A DNA stretch of 64,000 bases from Rhizomys pruinosus (GCA_009823505.1 VZQC01007119.1:5700-69699), one strand, 5' to 3'. Counted from the first letter of the stretch, positions 20,230 through 30,584 are shown. Numbers and translations: made by a program. Notes: generated from the sequence alone by a model not told the origin.

Positions 20230-20790
20230 CATGTTTGTTTTGGATGGATTATGTTATTTGACATAATGATATCAGGGTTCATTTATGTTGTAACATGTCA
20301 GTTCCTGGTTGCATGATATTCCATCATATGTGTAGGCCACCTTTTATGTAATGACAAAGAGTAGTTGAGTTACTTTCATGCTACTTTGAATAATGGTGCT
20401 GTGAAAATGGGTATATAAATAAATGTCTTTGAGTGCTTAATTTCAATCTCATATGGTCATTTAAAGACATTTGTTTTTTGAAAGAGACAGAGAGAGGATC
20501 TCAATATTAGCCTAGACTGGCCTAGAACTTGATATGTAGACCAGGTTGGCCTTAAACTCACAAAGATCTGTTTGCCTCTGCCTCCTGAGTGCTGGGATTA
20601 AAGGCATGTGCCGTCTGCCTGGCAGTTTTCTCATGTTTTAAAAGGATTTGCCATCGTCTTGTAGTGACTGTCATTTCACATTCCCAGCAGCACAGCACTG
20701 TTTCCAGTTCCTCACATTCTCACTAACACTTGTTAAATGGTTTGGATAGGAAATATTTTGATGAGCATGACATAGTAAAATATTTTTGGC
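20230..20790 (-). mobile_element. Ancient LINE-1 fragment split by a B1
   Basis: The + strand reads like the complement of the LINE-1 ORF2 3' part. It includes 'catgatattccatcatatgt', 'gaataatggtgctgtgaaaa' and, after the B1, 'acattcccagcagcacagca' and 'ctcactaacacttgttaaat'. Divergence is high, so this is an old mammalian copy. The B1 lies at about 20465-20625. Confidence 0.7.
20465..20625 (-). repeat. B1 SINE (diverged)
   Basis: This antisense B1 has 'tggcctagaacttgatatgt' and 'ggattaaaggcatgtgcc'. Confidence 0.85.
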
Positions 20791-20939
20791 TAACATAGAC
20801 ACTAAATTCGTAGAGATTTCCCAGAACTCATGATTCAGAAGGGGTTTATTTCTTTCAGTAATATTTATAGATTTAATATTAACTTGTATATTGTATTTTA
20901 CTACTTTTTGCACTCATGTTTTATGAAATGATTTGTAAA

Positions 20940-21100
20940 TGTCTTAGTTTTTGTGTCTGTCATGTATGTGTCATGTATGTGGAGGTGGAGGTCAGAGAGC
21001 AACTTGTGGTGGCTGGTTCTCTCCACCATGTGATTTCTGGTCACATTGAGTCCATCAGGCTTGGTATTGAGCACTGCTAAGGCATTATCTTGGTGCCCTC
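20940..21100 (-). repeat. Old B3-like SINE
   Basis: The motifs 'ggaggtcagagagcaacttg', 'ggttctctccaccatgtgat' and 'catcaggcttggtattgagc' identify an old antisense copy. Confidence 0.6.
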
Positions 21101-21211
21101 ATGAAATCAATCGTCTTACCCTCCTTTTAACTATTTATATCTTAGATGTATATTTTTGCCAACTAGCAGAAAAAGCTGTATTCTACTTCATATCTGATAG
21201 TCTGCTGGAGA

Positions 21212-21577
21212 ATGGCCTTTTTTGGGGGAGGGGTCTTTTTGCAACAGGGTCTCCCTGTAGCCCCAGCTGTCCTGGAACTCACTCTGTAGACCAGGCTTGA
21301 ACTCACAAAGATCTGCCTGCCTCTGCCTCCTGAGTGCTAGGATTAAAGGCATGCACCAGGACGCCTGGCGAGAATGGTCTTTTACATTGAGATACAACTC
21401 TTTAAAAATTTGTATGATTCTCATGCCGGGCATGGTGGTGCACGCCTTTAATCCTAGCACTTGGGAGGCAGAGGCAGGCGGATCTTTGTGAGTTCAAGAC
21501 CAGCCTGGTCTACAGAGTGAGTTCCAGGACAGCTGGGGCTACAGGGAGACCCTGTCTCAAAAAAGACCAAAAAAAAA
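21212..21577. repeat. B1 SINE (-) and B1 SINE (+)
   Basis: An antisense B1 (about 21212-21370) is flanked by gagaatggcctttt and gagaatggtctttt, a target-site duplication. A sense B1 follows at about 21424-21577. Confidence 0.9.
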
Positions 21578-21605
21578 AAAAAATTTATGATTCTCTTTCT
21601 GGATT

Positions 21606-21656
<51 letters not shown>

Positions 21657-21784
21657 TGAGACAGGGTCTCCCTTTAGTCCCAGCTGGCCTGGTCTACTAT
21701 GAAGCTGGCCTTGAACTCACAGAGATCCACCTGCTTCTGCCTCCCATGTGCTGGGATTAAATTCATGGGCCACTACGCCCAGCT
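21606..21784 (-). repeat. (TTTA)n tract and B1 SINE
   Basis: About 12 ttta units form the expanded tail of the antisense B1 that follows (about 21657-21784). Confidence 0.9.
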
Positions 21785-21787
21785 GCA

Positions 21788-21788
21788 A

Positions 21789-21828
<40 letters not shown>

Positions 21829-22010
21829 TAATTTGTATGTACCTGAGTGTACCATGTGCATGCAGTGCCCTCAGTGGCTAGTAGAGGGTTTTGGGTCCCC
21901 TGAAACTAGAATCAGACATTCATTGGGTACTATGTGGGTGCTAGGAACTGATTCCTGGTCCTCTGGAAGAGCAGCAGGTGCTCTGAACCTCTGAGCCCTC
22001 TCTCTATTAT
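21788..22010 (-). repeat. (TG)n tract and B3-like SINE
   Basis: A run of about 20 tg units is the tail of an antisense B3-type copy with 'cccctgaaactagaatcaga' and 'tggtcctctggaagagcagc'. Confidence 0.75.
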
Positions 22011-22179
22011 TTTTAGCGTAAGTAAATTGCCTTATATATTAAATTGAAAATAAACACATATATACAATAAAAAAGTTCCAAAGATACAAAAAGGTTGTTA
22101 ATGATTCTGGCCCCTTTCCCTCTGTTGTATTATCTAATGAACTAAGGTGCTATAGAACAGTTCTTAAAAAAAGAATTGC

Positions 22180-22342
22180 TTTTATTTATTTGTGTGTGTG
22201 TGTGTGTGTGTGCGCGCGTGCATGCCCGTGGAGGCCAGGAGGTGGTGTCGATCCCCTGGAGCTGAAGTTATAGGTGGTTATGAGATGCCAAACTGAAGTC
22301 CTTTGGAATAGCAGCAAGTGTGCTGAGTCATCTCTCTAGCTC
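22180..22342 (-). repeat. (TG)n tract and B3-like SINE
   Basis: This antisense old copy has a tgtgtg tail, 'gatcccctggagctgaagtt' and 'tgagtcatctctctagctcc'. Confidence 0.75.
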
Positions 22343-22354
22343 CTGCTGTGAAAC

Positions 22355-22920
22355 AGTTTGTATTAGTTACTTCTCTGTTGTTCTGATAAAAACACATGTC
22401 CAAGGCTACTTAGAGAAGGAACATTTTATTTGCGTTTATGGTTCCAGAGGAATAAATCCATCATGAGGCCTAGAGAGATGGCTTGGTGGGTAAGAGCACT
22501 TGCTGCTCTTGACAAAGACTCAGTTCAAGTCTTAACACCCATGTGGCAGCTGACAAACTTTTCTTGGCTTCTGGGCATTGCATGTCATGGGTGCACTTTA
22601 TGTAGACACAGGCAGAACACTCATAGACATTAAAAAAAGAGTCCATCATGGTGGGGAGGCATGTTGGCAGAAGCTGCTTTAGCAGAAAGCTGAGGGCTCT
22701 CATCTTCAACCAGGCACAGGAAGCAGAGACAGACTAGAAGTGGGATGGTGTCATTCTTTAACTCTCAAAGCCCATCCCCAGGGACATGCCTTCTCCAGCA
22801 TGGCCACACCTCCTAAGGTTCCATGACCCTTCCCAAACAGTGCCACCAGCTTCCGGCCAAGTATTCAAACACTTGGGCTTTTTGAGAACATTGCTATTCA
22901 CACCACCACACAGTTCTAGT
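22355..22920. mobile_element. Rodent LTR-like repeat split by a B2
   Basis: The motifs 'tattagttacttctctgttg', 'ggccacacctcctaaggttc' and 'cagtgccaccagcttccggc' belong to a common medium-reiterated rodent repeat. I recognise it but cannot name it with certainty. A sense B2-type SINE (about 22462-22637) is inserted; tccatcatg flanks it on both sides. Confidence 0.6.
22462..22637 (+). repeat. B2-type SINE
   Basis: This sense copy has 'gagatggcttggtgggtaag'. Its tail ends at 'agacattaaaaaaaga', next to the duplicated tccatcatg. Confidence 0.8.
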
Positions 22921-23013
22921 GAGCTTATGATTACATTCAAGCATGAATGTGAAGCTAGGTGCTGAGGATACCAAGATGAGAAATCCAGTTCCTGTGTCCA
23001 AGAAATGTTCACT

Positions 23014-23560
23014 ATGCTGGGGAGTTGGCTCACCAGTTAGAGCACTGGCTGCTCTTGCAGAGGACATGGGTTCAGTTACCCATACCCACATGGCAGCTAA
23101 CAGTGATCCATAGCTCCAGTTCCAGGGGCCCCCGTGCCCTCTTCTGGCCTCTACAGGTACTAGGCAAATGAGATACAGTTGCATAGATGCTGGCATAACA
23201 CTCATACACATAAAAACCGAATAAATCAGGGTGGGTGTGGTGGCACACACCTTTAATCCTAGCACTTGGGAGGCAGAGGCAGGCAGATCTCTGAGTTCAT
23301 GGCCATCCTGGTCAGCAGAGCAAGTTTCAGGACAGCTGGAGCTCCAGGGAGACCCTGTCTCAAAAAAAAAAAAAAAATTTAAAAAACTTAAAAAATCAAA
23401 ACTGCCCGGTGTGGTGGCGCACGCCTTTAATCCTAGCACTCGGGAGGCAGAGGCAGGTGGATCTTTGTGAGTTCAAGGCCAGTCTGATCTACAGAGTGAG
23501 TTCCAGGACAGCTGGGACTACAGGGAGACCTTGTCTCGAAAAGACTGGAAAAAAAATATC
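23014..23560 (+). repeat. B2 SINE and two B1 SINEs
   Basis: A B2-type copy (about 23014-23228, without the duplication) is followed by two sense B1 copies (about 23229-23376 and 23403-23560). All are in the same orientation. Confidence 0.88.
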
Positions 23561-23990
23561 AAAACTAAAACTTTTCCTGTAATGGAGGAGTTAGAAGGTT
23601 AATCAGCATTTGCTCCTTGTTATAAATTCGTGGATGTAATAGAACGGTATCAGAGGGCTGCTATCCAGGAGGTAGACAGATTAACATACTCACATTTTTG
23701 GTGATTCTTGTCATGCCTGAACAAGATGAGGGAGGTGAGGACATAATGGGACTCCAAGCCTTCAGTTTGGTTTGAGTATAGTAAATAATAGAATGGGGAA
23801 CTTACCTTGAACCTGTCAGGAGCAAGCCATTAATTAGGGAATTTTAAGCCTGGTAGGTGAGTAGAGTAACTGGTCTTATGATTTGGAGCATACTTTAGCA
23901 GCAAGGTAGGGTCCTGTTCTTATCAGGTAAAACGTGTGGAGAACTTGATGTAAAGCCACAGGTGCTAACAACTGAAGCTGTAGAGAAATG
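23561..23990 (+). other. Intron 1 unique sequence
   Basis: No repeat or coding segment is recognised in this stretch. Confidence 0.5.
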
Positions 23991-23994
23991 AACC

Positions 23995-24125
23995 TTTCAT
24001 TCCAGCACTCAGGAGACAAAGGATCTTTGTGAGTTCAAGGCCAGCTTGGTTGACATAGCCAGTTCCAGGCCAGGCCAGCCAGAGCTATTATGGTGAGACT
24101 CTGTCTCAAAACCCAAACAAAAAAG
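23995..24125 (+). repeat. B1 SINE, 5'-truncated
   Basis: This copy starts within B1 at 'cattccagcactcaggagac' and ends in 'gactctgtctcaaaac'. Confidence 0.8.
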
Positions 24126-24183
24126 CACAAACATGTATACTATCACAAACATTCACACACTATGTATAAAAGAGTTAGTAGTT

Positions 24184-24416
24184 GGGGCTGGAGAGATGGC
24201 CTAGCGGTTAAGAGCGCTGACTGCTCTTACAGAGGACCCAGGTTCGATCCCCAGCACCCACATGGCGGCCGAGAACCGTCTGAAACTCCAATTCCAGGAG
24301 AACTCCAGTTCCAGGGGAATCTGACACCCTCTTCTGACCTCCATAGCATTGCACGACATGGGTGCACAAACTTGCATGCAGACAGTACATTCTTACACAT
24401 ACAGAAAAAAAAAAAA
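24184..24416 (+). repeat. B2 SINE, 17-bp duplication subfamily
   Basis: This is a near-intact sense copy and a good reference for the subfamily. It has 'ggcctagcggttaagagcgc', both duplication arms, and the tail 'cacatacag' followed by A. Confidence 0.95.
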
Positions 24417-24423
24417 GTTAGTA

Positions 24424-24740
24424 GTGGATCTCTGTGAGTTTAAGGCCAACCTGGTCTACAGAATAAGCTCCAAGCCAGCTGGGGCTACAGGGAGACCCAA
24501 TCTCCAAAAGACAAAAAAAAAAAAAAAATTAGTAGAGAGCAGCTGAAGATATGGCTTAGTACTGGTTACTCTTGCAGAGGACCAGGTTTTGATTCCCAGC
24601 ACCCACGTGGTGTAACTCCATCTGTAACTCCAATTCTAGGGGATCTGACACCCTCGTCTGACTTCCCAGGGCATTGCATGACACAGGTGCATTTAAATTG
24701 ATGCAGGAAAATACACTCATACACATAAAAAAAAGTAATA
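24424..24740 (+). repeat. 5'-truncated B1 and B2 SINE
   Basis: A sense B1 fragment starts at 'gtggatctctgtgagtttaa' (about 24424-24530). A sense B2-type copy (about 24536-24740) follows. Confidence 0.85.
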
Positions 24741-24964
24741 TATATTTTTTAAATTTTATTTATTTTTATTATGTGTATAAATATACTGCTTGCAAGAGAA
24801 AATGGATGAGAGATATTAGTAGAGTCAACACTTCCATTTTTTTCTTAGTTTGGCTAAAGTTGGATATCATGGATAACCCCTCTTCAGAGGGGAAAAAATA
24901 TGGCTGAAGAAAGTGTGTAGTGTTAAAATCATTCTTGTAATCCATCATTGTGCTAGAAAAAGGC

Positions 24965-25127
24965 CATGCCGGGCATGGTGGCGCACGCCTTTAATCCTAG
25001 CACTTGGGAGGCAGAGGCAGGTGGATTTCTGTGAGTTCAAGGCCAGCCTGATCTACAGAAAGAGTTCCAGGACAGCTGGGGCTACAGGGAGACCCTGTCT
25101 CAAAACACACACACAGACACACACACA

Positions 25128-25167
<40 letters not shown>
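24965..25167 (+). repeat. B1 SINE with (CA)n tail
   Basis: This sense B1 (24965-25104) has a tail that became a (CA)n tract of about 63 bases with two 'ga' interruptions. Confidence 0.93.
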
Positions 25168-25169
<2 letters not shown>

Positions 25170-25222
25170 GGCCAAAATTAAATTGGGAATCCACGTTAGC
25201 TTTAATGCAACCTTTTATCCTT

Positions 25223-25243
25223 TAAATTTTTTATTTTAATATT

Positions 25244-25282
<39 letters not shown>

Positions 25283-25516
25283 TTTGACAGGGTCTCTGTA
25301 GCCCCAGCTGGCCTGGAACTCACTCTGCAGACCAAGCTGGCCTTGAACTCACAGGGATCTGCCTGCCTCTCCCTCCCGAGTGCTAGGATTAAAGGCGTGT
25401 GCCACCAGGCCCGGCTTAAAGACGGTTCTTAGCCCCATGTGGGTGCTGGAAATCTAACCTGGGTCCTCTGCAAGAGCAGTCCATGCTCTCAACTGCTGAG
25501 CCATTTCTCCAGCCCC
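25223..25516 (-). repeat. Composite B2-B1 SINE, copy B
   Basis: On the - strand a B2 head (A box 'tggctcagcagttgag', B box-like 'caggttagatttcc') passes at 'accgtctttaagccggg' into a full B1, which ends in a long (AAAT)n tail. On the + strand the element is bounded by aaccttttatcctt at 25209-25222 and 25517-25530, a perfect 14-bp target-site duplication. The fusion point is the same as in the copies at 4087 and 63249. Confidence 0.88.
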
Positions 25517-25530
25517 AACCTTTTATCCTT

Positions 25531-25950
25531 GTAGCATATGCCTGAACTGGATGTTTTTAAACTTCCCCTTTCATAACATATGGCCCAAGAAACAAAGTCC
25601 AAGGCTTTGAGAAGTACTCTAGAAGGACCAGACCTTTTTCAGGAAGTGGATAGATACTTTGATATTTCAACCTTGGCAGGAGGGTCCATTTATAGAGAAA
25701 GATGTCTATCAAGAGTTGTTGCAGAGTTAGGTTTCCCATGTAATCTTGGAAAACTTTGAAGTCAACTACCAACTTATATTTGGATGTATAAGTGGGTACC
25801 TTGCAATATCTATCATGTTAAATTATATTAAGAGGAATGTCTCTTCAACTCAAGCTTTAAAAATATCTTCAGATTACGAGGGCACACTGCACACATGTGC
25901 AGGTATACTTATGCATACACTCACAGATAAAAAATAATTTTAAGAAATTT
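25531..25950 (+). other. Intron 1 unique sequence
   Basis: This AT-rich single-copy sequence has a possible B2 tail trace near 25900. No gene is seen. Confidence 0.5.
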
Positions 25951-25952
25951 AC

Positions 25953-26185
25953 AGGGCTAGAAAATGGCTTGGCTGTTAAGAGAACACACTACTCTTGCAG
26001 AGGACCAAAGTTGGTTTCCTAGCACCCATGTTGGGCAGCTTAGAGCCATCTGTAAATCCAGCTTTAAAGAGTCTGACACCCTTTTCTGGTAGGCAGAGGC
26101 AGGTGGATTTCTGTGAGTTCAAGGCCAGCATGGTCTACAGAGTGAGTTCCAGGCCAGCTGGGGCTAGAGTAAAAAAAAAAAAAGA
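25953..26185 (+). repeat. B2 head joined to 5'-truncated B1
   Basis: A B2-type head and body (to about 26089) continue directly into a B1 that starts at 'aggcagaggcaggtggattt'. The junction differs from the composite family at 4087, 25223 and 63249, and I see no clear flanking duplication. Confidence 0.75.
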
Positions 26186-26283
26186 AAAGATTATACAAAA
26201 ACCATTGCATAATGAGTAGAGCCAGGAAAAACAAGAGGCCATACTCGAGAGATTGCAGAAAGTTTATATTTTATTGTAATAGT

Positions 26284-26435
26284 GTCTTTTTTTTTTTTTT
26301 TTTTGTCATTTTGAGACAGGGTCTCCCTGTAGCTCCAGCTGTCCTGATATTCACTATGTAGACCAGGCTGGCCTAGAACTCACAGCGATCCACTTGCCTC
26401 TGCTGGGATTAAAGGCATGCATCACCAAGCCTAGC
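26284..26435 (-). repeat. B1 SINE
   Basis: This antisense B1 has a poly-T head and 'gagacagggtctccctgtag'. Its 3' part is slightly deleted. Confidence 0.9.
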
Positions 26436-27780
26436 CAGTAATAGTATATATTTTTATGTTGTAATAGTAATTGAAGAAATGAAACATTGAAATAGGAATA
26501 TGAATTAAGGGTCTCTGAAACATAACCAGATGAAGAAATGGGGCAGATTTCTTCATCTGGTTCTGTTTCAGAGAATTTCTAGTTACAAAGAATTAAATGA
26601 AGTTAAACAAGTTGACACATTTAAAGAGAGAATATGTGAGCTAGAAGATAGCAATGAAATTAGTACCAAGCCATGTGAGGAGGCACATGCCTGCAGTCCC
26701 AGGACTGGGAAGCTGGGACAGATGAGTCTGGAATGCAGGGCCAGACTATTTCAGAACAAAGGTAATAGTGTCAAGAATACAACATAGAGATACAAAGAGA
26801 CAAAGTATAAAAGAAAGGTTGAGGGGAAAGTTATGGTGAAGAGTTGTAACATATTAAAGTCTAATTGGATTTCTGAAAGGAAGTAACTAAAGGAAGAGTA
26901 GGGCAAGTCAGGTTAAGTGGCAGATTTTTTTTGAGAATTGAGAGAAAAAAATTGATTAGGTATGAGAAAGCCAGTGAATTTCAAGGAGACTAAATACAAT
27001 TAGCCTTAAAAATCACAGTGAAACTGCAGAAAGCCAATGACAGAAATCTTGAAAGCAACTAGAACCAACAGATTGCTATAAAAATCTTTTTCTTTAGTCT
27101 GACAACTGATTTCCCAGCTGTACCAACAGAGCCAGAGGACATTGGGATTCTGACTTTGGTCTACTGAGAAAACAGCTGCCAGCCTTGAAATGGCATGCTC
27201 GTTTCAAAATAGGTATTTTTAGACAAAATCTTAGAAGAGCCTTTGCCTCCAACAGGAGATGCCAAGGGACAGAATTCAAAGGAAAATCATCCCAAATAGA
27301 AAGCATGAGAGTGATGTGTAGTGGCTGCAGAATATTTGCATCAAATAGATACTGTAGTTCACAGCGGACTATTATTGTATGTTTGTATTGTTTGAAATTT
27401 TTCATCAACTGAAGCCACTTTGAACATATATGCGGACATGTTTGTGACTGTAGTATTGTATGTTGATTTAATTCTAGAAGTCCATACTACTGAAGTAAAA
27501 GGAGTTTCTTGGTAAAATTGTTACATGTTAATTTTTTTTTACATGTTAATTTTTTAAAAGACAATTTATGTTTCATTCAACAGATTGTGTTGGCTTTATT
27601 TACAAATGAGTGTTTGGGCCAGTTTTAAATAACAAAGATTGACATTTCTTACCAGATTTTGATTTATTTATATCTTAGACAAAAATGTCTCAATTTAGAT
27701 CTCTTGGGTTTGATATTTAAACATGTTCTGAGTTTGAGCCCTGCACAGCCCCTCCTTGAAAGCTTTCGGAATACAAATAA
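26436..27780 (+). other. Intron 1 unique block
   Basis: This stretch of about 1.3 kb has no SINE, unlike its surroundings, and contains the hairpin at 26512-26574. No conserved reading frame is visible. It ends about 0.9 kb before exon 2. Confidence 0.55.
26512..26574. repeat. Near-perfect inverted repeat (hairpin)
   Basis: The arm at 26512-26539 and the arm at 26547-26574 are reverse complements over 28 bases with one mismatch, separated by a 7-base loop (ggggcag). The arm core is accagatgaagaaat. In the intron 1 transcript this would fold into a stable stem. Confidence 0.93.
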
Positions 27781-27792
27781 AATCTAATTGAG

Positions 27793-28025
27793 GGGCTGGA
27801 GAGATGGCCTAGCAGTTGAGAGCGCTGACCGCTCTTGCAGAGGACCCGGGTTCGATCCCCAGCACCCACATGGCGGCCGAGAACCTTGTACTCCAATTCC
27901 AGGAGACTCCAGTCCAGGGGATCCGAGAACCCGCTTTGACCTCCGGCATTGCCACACACGGGTGCCACAAACTGATGCAGAACAGTACATTCTAAACATC
28001 TACAGAAATAAATAAAATTAAAAAA
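27793..28025 (+). repeat. B2 SINE, duplication subfamily (small deletions)
   Basis: This sense copy has 'gatggcctagcagttgagag'. The duplication arms carry one-base losses ('ccaggagactccagtcca'). Confidence 0.88.
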
Positions 28026-28061
28026 AAATCTAATTTGAAATGCTCTTCTTTCTAACAAAGC

Positions 28062-28207
28062 TTTTTTTTTTTTTTTTTTTGGAGACAGGGTCTCCCTTTA
28101 GTCCCAGCTGGCCTGGAGCTCGCTCTGTAAACCAGGCTGGCCTTCAACTCAGAGAGATCTGCCTGCCTCTGCCTCCTCAGTGTTGGGATTAAAGGCGTGC
28201 ACCATGC
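28062..28207 (-). repeat. B1 SINE
   Basis: This antisense B1 has an 18-T head and 'gagacagggtctccctttag'. Confidence 0.92.
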
Positions 28208-28293
28208 CCAGAAAACAAAGCATTTCTAAATGCATAGGATGTAGTCAAACTTTTCTTTATCTTTTTTCAGTTTATTAACAAATACATACTTCA

Positions 28294-28540
28294 GCTGGGT
28301 GTGGGGGCATACCCCCTTAATCCCAGCACTTGGGAGGCAGAAGCAGGCAGATCTCTTTAAGATTCCAAGCCAATCAAGGCTATATAGTGAGACCCTGTCT
28401 CAAAAACAGTGAGCTGAGCATAGTGGTGCACACCTTTAATCCCAGCACTGTGGAGGCAGAGGCAGGCGGATCTCTGAGTTCAAGGCCAGCTGGGGCTATA
28501 GGGAGACCCTGTCTCAAAAATACCCCAAACAAACAAACCA
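28294..28540 (+). repeat. Two B1 SINEs
   Basis: Sense copies lie at about 28294-28405 (shortened) and 28410-28540. The second ends in an A/C-rich tail. Confidence 0.85.
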
Positions 28541-28655
28541 ACAAACAACAATGAATATACATAGCTGACTGTATTTTGATGTGATCTGAATGCAAGATGT
28601 CATTTTTAACATTTTCTCCCCCCACCCCCCCAACCCGGTCCTTTTGCTGTTTCAG

Positions 28656-28803
28656 GTGCAAGTGAAAGTATAGGAAAACATATGCTTGAAGCTTGCAGCA
28701 ATAACCTGGAGATGGCAGTCACTATGTTTTTGGATGGTGGAGGAATTGCTGAAGAGCCCAGTACCAGTTCAGCAAGTGTCTCTACTGTCAGACCACACAC
28801 AGA
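28656..28803 (+). CDS. UBXN7: UBXN7 exon 2 (residues 25-74, UBA domain)
   Basis: The acceptor is 'tgctgtttcag' and the donor is gtatga. With the G from exon 1 the frame reads GASESIGKHMLEACSNNLEM, then continues through AVTMFLDGGG to VSTVRPHT. This is the rest of the three-helix UBA domain (about residues 13-54), which binds ubiquitin on p97 substrates, followed by a Ser/Thr-rich linker. Compared with the human protein as I remember it, Val is replaced by Ile in SESIGK and Asn by Ser in CSNNLEM; both are conservative surface-type changes. The exon enters in phase 1 and leaves in phase 2. A tandem array of B2-head repeats begins 120 bp after its donor. Confidence 0.95.
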
Positions 28804-28922
28804 GTATGAATTTATTATTTCTTGCTAGGATTCAACCTTGCCTAAATTAAGTAGTCGTATTTTTATCAAGGTTAGATCTGTTTTCTAGTTTTAAAAACTG
28901 AAGATTGAAAGCTCTGAACAAG

Positions 28923-29353
28923 TATCTTGTGGGGGGATGAGAGTTGGGTCAGTGGTTAAGAATATCTTGTGGGGGATGGAGAGATGGCTCAGTGGTTAAG
29001 AGTATCTTGTGGGGATGGAGAAATGGCTCAGTGGTTAAGAGTATCTTGTGGGGATGGAGAGATGGCTCAGTGATTAATAATATCTTGTGGGGATGGAGAG
29101 ATGGCTCAGTAGTTAATAGTATCTTGGGGATGGAGAAATGGCTCAGTGGTTAATAGTATCTTGTGGGGGATGGAGAGATGGCTCAGTGGTTAATAGTATC
29201 TTGTGGGGGATGGAGAGATGGCTCAGTGGTTAAGAGTATCTTGTGGGGATGGAGAGATGGCTCAGTGCTTAAGAGTATCTTGTGGGGATGGAGAGATGGC
29301 TCAGTGGTTAAGAGTATCTTGTGGGGATGGAGAGATGGCTCAGTGGTTAAGAG
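28923..29353 (+). repeat. Eleven-unit minisatellite made of B2 SINE heads
   Basis: Units of about 37-40 bp of the form tatcttgtggggatggagag plus atggctcagtggttaagag repeat 11 times and then run into one complete B2 body. Each unit contains the pol III A-box region (tggctcagtgg). Units differ by a few substitutions and by the number of G residues. Confidence 0.95.
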
Positions 29354-29540
29354 TAGTGGGTACTCTTGCAGAGAGCCCAGATTTTAGTCCCAGCACCCAC
29401 ATGGTGGTGGACAACTGTCCATAAGTCCAAATCCAGGGGATCTGATGCCTTCTCCTGATCTCTGTGGGCATTGCACAACATGGGCACACCTATCTACACG
29501 TAGACAATACACTCATACACTAAAAGTAAAAGTATTATTT
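29354..29540 (+). repeat. B2 SINE body after the head array
   Basis: The last head unit continues into 'tactcttgcagagagcccag', 'cagcacccacatggtggtgg' and a tail near 'caatacactcatacac'. Confidence 0.88.
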
Positions 29541-29810
29541 TAAATTGGTTTAAGAAGCATCATTGGAAATTTTTATATTCGTATACTTTAAATTTTCTAG
29601 AGCACTGTCACATGCCTTATTTAATCCTTTTTTTCTTTTTAGCCTTCAAAGGAAATGTCACTGATCTATGTTAAGTCTTGGAGGCAGTTAGGCAGGCAGG
29701 CAAGCAAAGCAAGCCACAGGCTACAGGGTAGAGCTCCTTGTCTATGAATGGCCTTGGTCTGGGGTTTGTGTGTTCTATAGAAGCTAGCTATGACAACAAA
29801 AGAATTTTAC

Positions 29811-30012
29811 AGGCTGGGTATATAGCTCAGTGCAGTGCTTGCCTACCATTCGAGAAGTCCTTGATTCAAGCTCTCACACCTAATAATGGATGTGGTTGGT
29901 GGCCATGTCTGTTATCCCTGCACTTGGGAAGTATGGACAAGAGGATTAGAACTTCAAGGTCATCCTCAGCTACATAGTGAGTTTGAAACCAGACTGGGAT
30001 ACATGAGACACA
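29811..30012 (+). repeat. B4-type SINE (ID head plus B1 body)
   Basis: The head 'gggtatatagctcagtgcag' is ID/tRNA-Ala-like. It is followed by a diverged B1-like body ('cctgcacttgggaagtatgg', 'agctacatagtgagtttgaa'), which is the B4 arrangement. Confidence 0.75.
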
Positions 30013-30061
30013 TTGTTCTTGATTGCTTTCTTTTGTTAAAACACACGGATATTGAACCAAG

Positions 30062-30155
30062 TGTGCTGGGCTGGTGCATGTCTTTAATCCCAGCATTCAG
30101 GAGGCAGAGGCAGGAAGATCTCTGTGAGTTGATGGCCAGCTTGGTCTCTGTGCCA
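30062..30155 (+). repeat. B1 SINE, 3'-truncated
   Basis: This sense B1 runs from 'gtgctgggctggtgcatgtc' to 'gatggccagcttggtctctg' and then stops. The region 30156-30500 holds low-complexity 'aatgctactaac' repeats and no gene. Confidence 0.8.
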
Positions 30156-30584
30156 TCCAGTGGCACGAATCATCAGAGGTGGACCGGGAATTAATCACTC
30201 ATTTAACTTGTTCCTTGTAATTTCTTTTAATGATACTATTTACATCTTAACTAATGCTACTAACAATTGCATGCAATTACCAACGCTACTAACTACTAAT
30301 GCTACTCACAATAACTAACAACAACAGCCTAGAAACCAAGAATATTTATACCAGTAATGAGCCAGTCAGCAGACAGATTATACGACATAGTGGACTAATC
30401 AATAGATAAGTTTTGCGTCTCTAGATACAATTCCTTATGTAAAATATTATGTTCATGGAGTTGACAAGGTAACATAACATATCATCTTAAAAGTTACTGA
30501 AACATGTGCACTATGTTCTTCAGCCAGCACCATTTCTCTTCAGCTTGTCACTTCAGGCACTCTTTGTCTCCCACAGTCTCCATA

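Noticed and set aside
24184..24260. tRNA-like A and B boxes in many SINE heads considered as tRNA genes
   Set aside because: They lack a foldable acceptor stem and anticodon arm and continue into SINE bodies, so they are SINE promoters.
25104..25167. (CA)n tract considered as a regulatory Z-DNA element
   Set aside because: It is the expanded tail of a B1, and nothing nearby supports a regulatory role.
28923..29353. Regularly spaced repeats resembling a CRISPR array
   Set aside because: Units are contiguous with no unique spacers, derive from a B2 SINE head, and the genome is mammalian.
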